From the NCBI GenBank assembly GCA_022828595.1, contig JAKGHH010000001.1:121842999-121906998 (forward strand): 64,000 bases of DNA. Reading direction: 5' to 3'. The DNA comes from Nelumbo lutea (Eukaryota; Streptophyta; Magnoliopsida; Proteales; Nelumbonaceae). Within the stretch, counting starts at the first letter, position 1. Every line of letters begins with the position of its first letter. The notes beneath the pieces are model-generated. The model searched no databases. It worked only from the letters and a program-made list of their open reading frames with translations, and was not told where the DNA came from. This document shows positions 57,971 through 64,000 of the stretch, piece by piece. The translations under genes were made by a program, and so were the position numbers.

Positions 57971-58633
57971 CTTGGCTTTCCCTTTAAGGGCGGCGACGTA
58001 GCACTTGCGAGACTCAAGCTAGTCACCTCGCGCTATCCCGATTTTGAAGTTCGTGGGGAACTTCATGGCCAAGTAGTAAGTGGACACCATAGCCCATAAG
58101 GCATGGGTAATCGGCCGACCTACTATGATGTTGTTATACGGGGAGGGGGTTGCAACCACTAAGAAATCGTGGTTGAGCCTCACTATGCTAGTTCAAGTGC
58201 CAACTTCCCCGAGTACTGTAATCCTTCCCAGGGGCCTGACTTCCACTCTATTGAAGCCTACTAGGGGAGTGTTCGCGGGCTTTAGGTCACTTTCCTGGAG
58301 CTACAGTTGGTCGAAGGCTGCTTTGAAGAGGATGTCTGTTGAGCTGCCTGAGTCGACGAGGACGCACCTGACTTCAAAGTCATTGATCTTCACTTTTATG
58401 ACGAGCGCGTCATGATGGGGGTAGTGGACCCCATGCATGTCATCTTCTGTGAAGAATATGGGATCTTCCAACCTTGGCCACTTCGGGGGGTTCTGCTCTT
58501 CCTTGGCAGCTTTGCGAGCTGATGCGCGAGCTGCAGCTGAGGTACAGCCCACCACAATTGAGCCTCCAAGTATAACATGGATGGTCCCCCGAACTGGTCT
58601 CTCTTTGGGGGGATGCTTCTGCGCCTGTTCCAC
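57971..58633 (-). pseudogene. Tat aspartic protease and linker
   Basis: The frame 58633 to 58301 has RGTIHVILGGSIVVGCTSAAARA, EDDMHGVHYPHHDALVIKVKINDFEV and the active site VLVDSGSSTDILFKAAFDQL, with an intact Asp-Ser-Gly. The GTIHVI and DGVHYPHxDALV phrases are typical of Tat proteases. The frame is lost at a stop near 58301 and the rest (GFNRVEVRPLGRITVLGEVG..., YNNIIVGRPITHALWAMVST) lies in another frame up to the RT start. The domain order gag-PR-RT is normal. Confidence 0.82.
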
Positions 58634-58639
58634 TTGCCT

Positions 58640-59582
58640 GCCAGACTTGGGAGCATCTCTACTCTACTCCCCTCACTGACCTACTTTATTATCATTATTA
58701 TTATTTTGTACAAAATTTCTCAGATATCCACGACGGTTGAGTTCTTCTATCTCATCATAGAGATTTTTACAACTTTTGGTGTTATGACCGTGATCTTTAT
58801 GAAAGCTACAGTACAAATTTTTATTTCTAACATTAGGGTCTGCCTTCAGCTGAGGTGGCCACTTCATGTACGGAGTGTCCTTGATCACCAGGAGGATCTC
58901 GGCCCGCTTTGCATTGAGGGGTGTATAGTCCCTTTCTGCTACTGGAGCTCAGAAAGGCTGATTTGGCTTTGCCCCCCCAAGCTTGGTCCTTCTTCTTCCT
59001 GTTGTCGCCCTGAGCTGGGGGCTCTGGTTCCCTCTTCCTTTTCTCAAGGGTCTGTTCGCCCTTCTAGTTGATTTCCTCCTCCTTCCCAATGAATCGACCC
59101 ACAAGCTTGAGGAACTCGGTCACGGTCTTGGGTTGATTGACAACTACGTTCCACTTGAACTCTTTGTGTGTGATACCTCGCTTGGCTGCGGTGAGGTGAA
59201 CTGTGGGATTCAGGCTAGTTATCTGTAAACAAGCATCACTGAACCACTTGATGTAACTCCGAATGGACTCCCCTTCCTTTTGAACTATGCTAAGGAGGCT
59301 TTCCTGAGTTCTCGGACACCTTTTGTTGGTGATGAAGTGGGAGGTGAAAACTTGAACGAACTGCGCCTAGCTTCTTATCGAACCAGGCACGAGGTTATGG
59401 TACCATGTCTGGGCTACCCCTTTAAAGGTGGTGGAAAAGGCCACGCACATGCAGGATTCATTGGCTCTTGCTAGGTGCATCTGGGACTGGAAGGCATCCA
59501 CGTGATTGTTTGGATCGAAGGATCCGTCATACTTGTCCAATTAGGGGAGCTTGAAGTCACTTGGCCTGGGGATGGCAAAGAT
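58640..59582 (-). pseudogene. Tat gag, C-terminal part
   Basis: The clearest piece (58888 to 58673) is MIKDTPYMKWPPQLKADPNVRNK, followed by the zinc-knuckle-like YCSFHKDHGHNTKSC and LYDEIEELNRRGYLRNFV. Further right, the minus strand gives the capsid part in broken frames: FGSFDPNNHVDAFQSQMHLARANES, HVRGLFHHL-type words, and a QKEGESIRSYIKWFSDACLQIT stretch near 59220-59285. This matches Tat gag layout. Stops and shifts are frequent. The N-terminus is missing at the break at 59582. Confidence 0.8.
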
Positions 59583-59604
59583 CCGACCTACTATGACGTT
59601 GTTA
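59583..59604. repeat. 22-base patch copied from 58115-58136 at a fragment junction
   Basis: CCGACCTACTATGACGTTGTTA here matches 58115-58136 with one difference (GACG/GATG). It sits exactly between the Tat gag fragment and the Athila-like LTR fragment, which suggests templated filler. Confidence 0.7.
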
Positions 59605-60022
59605 ATTTAGGTTCTTGCTTTTAATTCAAGTATTCATTGATTCTTGTGCATGTTCTTATGGAATTAATGTTGATTAGTCTAACAAATTAATTAATGTTGA
59701 TCTTCCTTCTACTATCCATGATTCGATGATCCATAATTATCACGAAGTGACAAGTAGCAATTAGGTTAATATCTTTTTGGGTCAATTATTCATGATAGCC
59801 TTTGACCAATGTATTGGCATGTTTTAACCTAAAGGGAATTAACGGAATAAGATTGGATAATTGCAGCTATCTCAATTATTTTTATTTTGGTTTAACTATT
59901 TTCACGGAGTTTATTGCTATCATTGATTGATATGGAACGCTATCATGCCCAGTCGGTCAATGATAAGTGTTGATCGAATGCTGGATTTGGTAAACTAAAT
60001 TAAGAAAACATGAGGTTTATTA
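59605..60022 (+). repeat. Athila-like LTR fragment, plus strand
   Basis: TTTTAATTCAAGTATTCATTGATTC... is the reverse complement of about 32870-33275 in the solo LTR, with moderate divergence. It includes TTGATCTTCC, AGTAGCAATTAGGTTAATATC and GATCGAATGCTGG. It is interrupted at 60022 by EC (left flank TATTA); the continuation should lie right of the window. Confidence 0.8.
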
Positions 60023-61973
60023 TGAAAGGGGTAAGAAATCCATCACATGGACGCCCAAGAATGCGGAATAAAGGGGGAGAATTTCAAAAATTTTTCTTTC
60101 CCTTCAACTGGAAATCGAATTCCCTATTTAGAAAATCATATTTTCAAGGATCATTCTTGAACCATAAACTGAACCAGATCTAAACCAAAAGGAGGAGAGA
60201 GATATAATACCTGATACAAAGAAACAATATCTCTCAATGGAGGTGTTCACACCCAAGGTAGAAACCAAAATCTGCTCCCACTGAAGATGGCGCAGTGCAA
60301 GGTGGAGCAGAATCAGCAGTGTCCTTCCTAAGAACTTGATTCTTCCCAAGAATCACCTGGACGGCTTGTGAATACAACTCCTACCAATCTTTTCTCCAAA
60401 AGATTGGAATCAAGATCCAATTTTGATTTCTCCCAAACAATGGAGATCGAACTGCTATAGGCAGCGGCTAAAGGAAGGAGGCGGCTAGAAAGAATTTGTA
60501 GGGTGCAGAATTCTCTCCTTTGTGATCTCAGCTCTGAAGACAAGACTTGAGTCTGTTGGAAGATGATCTAAAGGCTGCTGCCCCCTCTTCCTTTTAAAGA
60601 CTTAAAGGGATCAGCTCCTAATCCCATTAGGAGTTGCTAACCCAAATCACATATGGATTAGAAGTCCCTTTAAGATAAGGGATAATCCTTATCTTATCTA
60701 TAGATTAGATCAGCCAGCTCCTAATCTAATTAAGAAGTTTCCAAATCTAAATCTCAATTATATCTTGGACTCTCTGAGTGGATAGGGTGTGGGCCCAATC
60801 CTATCAGTTGATCTTATCTCAGAATTCGCCCCTTAAAGAAAAATCAAATTAGCCTAGTTCGAAATGGGCTTAAGGCCCATTTAGGGTTATGTATTCATCA
60901 AGCCTTCCAAACTGCTGCCCAGTTGGGCTTCCTTGTATGGTGTGGGACCCAAACATTGATCTACACATCAGCCACATGGGTTCAGCCCAAACTTTGTTAC
61001 AAGGCCTGGCCGAATACACTGTTATGGACAGTGCACCCCTTGAAACCCATTAGATGGGCTCTATGGGCCCAACACTTACCCTAAGTGGTCCCTGGGCCAA
61101 GCCACCTTATAACACCTAGGGACTGTGGGCAGATGCAAGATCAGCCCATCAGGTATTATCCTCAATGGCCTTACACTTAACCTCTCAGCCCATAATGATC
61201 ATACACTGCCCGACAAGAGAGGACCTCTCCCTCGGCTACAAGGAACAGTGTTGCACTCTCTCAAATATGGATCTCGGGATTTAAAACCTATTTACAAAAT
61301 TTTGAAACCATAATATATATATACTTTTATATCTCATATAAAATATATTTTGCAAAACAAATCTCAACGATTGAAATCAGCTGCCGGCAGTCTTGGTTTC
61401 CATCAGTGAGAGTGCATCCCTGATCATTACCTTTGTCCGACAAAGGGGCTGATCATGTCACTATGATCACCCACTCAGATGAATTCTCAGACTGTCCCAA
61501 CATACCCAGGTTTTGACCCCCGCTAAGGATCTCACTGATTGGTACATCAAAGATAGCCCAATCCGACACCAAGTGCAGTATCATAATCGAGTCTAGGGGT
61601 CAGGTGTAACTTTCCAGTTTTGCCCATCAATCTCCAAGGTCCAGGGCAATACTGGAAATCTGGTCCAGTTCAAAGATTCAACTAATCCCACACTGTATGT
61701 ACCTAGGGTCTCACCCTGGTGGCCGAGACAAGGCACCCCAACCGACTTGGTGGCACCATAGTGTCAGCCTTGTCAGGATAGGTCTCCCCAGACCGACCCT
61801 CTGGCTATGAACATTCTAAACTAACACGAGTCTCATTAATTGTCCAGTTTAAGGGTATTACACAGAAACATACCAAGGGAACATGAATCAAATATTTAAT
61901 TTTATTCATTTACAATAAATTCATAAAGTACATCATTTTGATTGAAGCTAAGGGCATACAAAACTGTTTAACA
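60023..61973 (-). repeat. 3' LTR of EC (subfamily B, 1951 bp)
   Basis: TGAAAGGGGTAAGAAATCC... to ...ACTGTTTAACA on the plus strand, then the polypurine complement GCTCCCACTT (61974-61983). Aligns with EB's LTRs throughout. Confidence 0.9.
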
Positions 61974-61987
61974 GCTCCCACTTGCAC

Positions 61988-63747
61988 TTAGGTCCAATCA
62001 GGTACTAGCCAGAGTCCCATGCTTTCCACGTGTTTCTCAAACACTTTCTGTGATAGTGGCTTTGTCAATGGGTCTGCTACATTTTCCGCTGACACTACCT
62101 TCTGAATCACGATGTCCCCTCACCAACAATCTCCCTCAGTACATGGTACTTCCTCTTGATGTGCTTCGACTTCGAGTGGGCTTGTGGCTCCTTAGCCTGA
62201 GCAATGGCTCCATTGTTGTCACACAACAATGGGATGGGTGATGTGCTGGATGGAACTACTCCCAACTCGTGAACAAACTTCTTCATCCACATGGCTTCTT
62301 TGGCAGCCTCACTTGCGGTAATGTACTCGGCCTCGTTCATGGAGTCTACAGTGGACCCCTGTTTGCTGCTTTTCCAGCAAACAACACACGATCCTATCGT
62401 GAAAATATATCCAGATGTAGACTTTCTATCATCTGGATCCGACTAGAAATCGGCATCTGTATACCCTTGGATCTGTAGTGAGCTACCATCGAATACTAGA
62501 CAAAACTCTTTTGTCCTTCGAAGGTACTTAAGTATGTTTTTTACAGCAGTCCAATGCTCCTGCCCTAGGTTGGCCTGAAATCTGCTTATTACACTCACTG
62601 TCTGAGCAATGTTAGGGTGAGTGCACAGCATGGCATACATGATGCTCCCTACGACAGAGGCATAGGGAACGTCCTTCATGCCATCAATCTCCTCAGAAGT
62701 CTTGGGAGACATCTTCTTGGAGAGAGTGACTCCGTGCCTAAAAGGAACGTTTCTTTTCTGGGAGTTTTTCATGCTGTATCTTTTGACTATTTTGCCAATG
62801 TAGGTAGATTAGGATAATCCTATTATCCGCTTCGATCTATCTCTATAAAGTCGAAGACCTAGTATATAGGAGGCCTCTCCAAGATCTTTCATGGAGAATT
62901 GTTGTGAAAGCCATACTTTCACCAAAGTCAACATTTCTACATCATTCCCAATGAGTAGAATGTCATCTACATACAGAACCAAGAAGGTAACCTTATCTCC
63001 ACTGTACTTTCTGTAAACACAGGGTTCATCCAAATTCTGCTCAAAGTCAAATGATTTGACGGCAGAGTAAAAACGGATGTTCCAACTTCTAGAAGCTTGC
63101 TTAAGTCCATAAATGGATCTATTAAGTTTACATACCATGTTTTCCTGACCCGCAACTATGAAGCCTTGCAGCTGCTGCATATAGATATCTTCAGTAAGGT
63201 CTCCAATCAGGAATGCAATTTTGACATCCATTTGCCAAATCTCATAATCATGGTATTCTGCTATAGCTAGCAGGATCCTAATGGATTTAAGCATGGCCAC
63301 AGGCGAAAAGGTTTCCTCATAATCAATGCCCTCTTTCTGAGTGTACCCTTTCGCCACCAGACGAGCTTTGAAGTTCTCAACTCTACCATCGGGGCCCTTC
63401 TTCCTCTTGTAACCGATTTCTTTTACCCCGAAGAGCTGATCTACTAGAGTCCAAACTCCATTTGTATCCATTGAGTCCATCTCTACTCTCATGGCCTCCA
63501 CCCACTTCTAGGAATCTATGTCCAATATAGCTTCCGCATAAGTCACGGGATCCTCCTCACTAGTCAAGGTTTCCACCAGGTAACTATCCTGGTCATAACC
63601 ATAACGGACTGGTGGCCTGGATACCCGAGTGGATCTTCTAGGTTGGTCACTACTTGGAACTTGTAGGACATCTCCCACTGCTCCTGAGCTCTCTTCATCA
63701 AGAACAATTTCCTGACGATGGGTGTCCAGGATGTAATCGGTCTCCAA
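61988..63747 (-). pseudogene. EC pol: reverse transcriptase and RNase H
   Basis: One frame in four pieces. 63747-63508 is the RT lead-in (DEESSGAVGDVLQVP, RSTRVSRPPVRYGYDQDSY). 63501-62809 has RT with GYTQKEGIDYEETFSPVAML, MDVKIAFLIGDL, LYVDDILLIGND (Asp pair intact) and DLGEASYILGLR, and lacks the four codons CKWI after GVKEIG. 62772-62443 has the RT end and RNase H start (IQGYTDADF). 62340-62107 has NEAEYITASEAAKEAMWMKKF, LLCDNNGAIAQAKEPQAHSKSKHIKRKYHVL. A one-base loss near 62118 shifts the end. The gene would stop at 61988-61990. RNase H keeps the segment deleted from E2 and E3. Confidence 0.88.
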
Positions 63748-64000
63748 GAATTGGGCATTTCAACTGCATAACACTTTCTACTCACTTGGGTCTTAGAAAA
63801 GGTAACCTACAGAGCCTTTTGGGTAGCCTACAAATAGGCAATGACTGGTCTTGGATTCCAACTTGTCTGCACTCGTTCTTTTAATGTGTGCTGGACAACC
63901 CCAAATCTTCAAGTGTCTGACACTTGGTTTCTCTCCGGTCCAAAGTTCATATGGAGTGTTTGGAACCGATTTGGTTGGAACCCGATTCAGCACGTAAATC
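63748..64000 (-). pseudogene. EC integrase C-terminal part, truncated by the window edge
   Basis: Reads [62 protein letters not shown] and then a stop. In the other copies the next words are YDPSEQK. A second stop follows near 63777. The frame matches RT downstream. Only the region after the integrase catalytic core is inside the window, so the active-site residues cannot be judged. Confidence 0.84.

Larger units (their letters stand above)
55953..59604 (-). mobile_element. Tat-type Ty3/gypsy fragment with dual RNase H, no LTRs
   Basis: Contains, leftward, gag C-terminal part, protease, RT, RNase H and a second RNase H of the kind known from the Ogre/Retand (Tat) group. Integrase and both LTRs are absent. 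Base composition is richer in G+C than the surrounding copia and Athila sequence, for example at 57850-58660. The left break joins a copia fragment and the right break carries a 22-base duplicated patch. Confidence 0.85.
60023..64000 (-). mobile_element. Ty1/copia element EC, minus strand, truncated by the window edge
   Basis: 3' LTR 60023-61973 and pol from RNase H to integrase, running off the right edge. It sits inside the Athila-like LTR fragment. All pol pieces are in the same frame, broken by nonsense codons and small indels. Confidence 0.88.

Noticed and set aside
58080..59474. Plus-strand frames of 60-164 codons over the Tat gag and protease
   Set aside because: They are the reverse of the real minus-strand coding sequence, which has clear family motifs; long opposite frames are common in G+C-rich coding DNA.
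1..64000. Search for host genes, tRNA, rRNA, CRISPR or bacterial-type systems
   Set aside because: All coding similarity I could recognise is to retroelement gag or pol. No tRNA cloverleaf, rRNA segment or spacer array was seen.

Overview
The window is plant nuclear DNA, almost certainly from a flowering plant with a large, repeat-rich genome. It holds Ty1/copia elements primed by initiator tRNA-Met, an Athila-type Ty3/gypsy element primed by a tRNA-Asp-like site, a Tat-type gypsy fragment with two RNase H domains, and a CACTA-like transposon end. I found no host gene, tRNA, rRNA or CRISPR array. The species cannot be named from the sequence. Every reading frame I could assign is retroelement gag or pol, and nearly all are broken.

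Layout. 1-2131: pol end and 3' LTR of a plus-strand copia element (E1), inserted in the 5' LTR of a second plus-strand copia element (E2, 2132-10648). 10649-11512: unrecognised flank, an A-rich tract and a CACTA-like end. 11513-12937, 22322-22500 and 42848-43343: pieces of one old plus-strand copia pol end plus LTR, opened by two insertions. The first is a minus-strand Athila element (12938-22316, TSD ATTTA). The second is a plus-strand copia element (E3, 22501-42847, TSD GGCTT/GACTT). E3 is itself opened by a minus-strand copia element (EB, 25904-36996, TSD GAATG), and EB carries a solo Athila-like LTR (32565-34085) bounded by a 50-bp direct repeat. 43344-52030: minus-strand copia element (EA) with a truncated 3' LTR. 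52031-55204: old plus-strand copia leader, gag remnant and LTR. 55205-55952: old minus-strand copia fragment. 55953-59604: minus-strand Tat fragment. 59605-60022: piece of an Athila-like LTR, interrupted by a minus-strand copia element (EC) that runs off the right edge.

All copia copies belong to one family, probably Angela-like. LTRs are about 1.9 kb, the gag leader is about 1.7-1.8 kb, and pol order is PR-IN-RT-RH. There are two LTR subfamilies: A (E1, EA, 53968-55204) and B (E2, E3, EB, EC). EB is the best preserved, with one gag frameshift, two nonsense codons and a changed protease triad.

The strongest leads are: (1) the same RNase H deletions in E2, E3 and EA, which suggests a lineage amplified in trans; (2) the 50-bp duplication around the solo LTR, where 5 bp is normal; (3) conserved hairpins in the copia leader; (4) a datable four-level nest; (5) a 22-bp templated patch at a gypsy fragment junction. 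I see no defence, metabolic or other non-transposon system.
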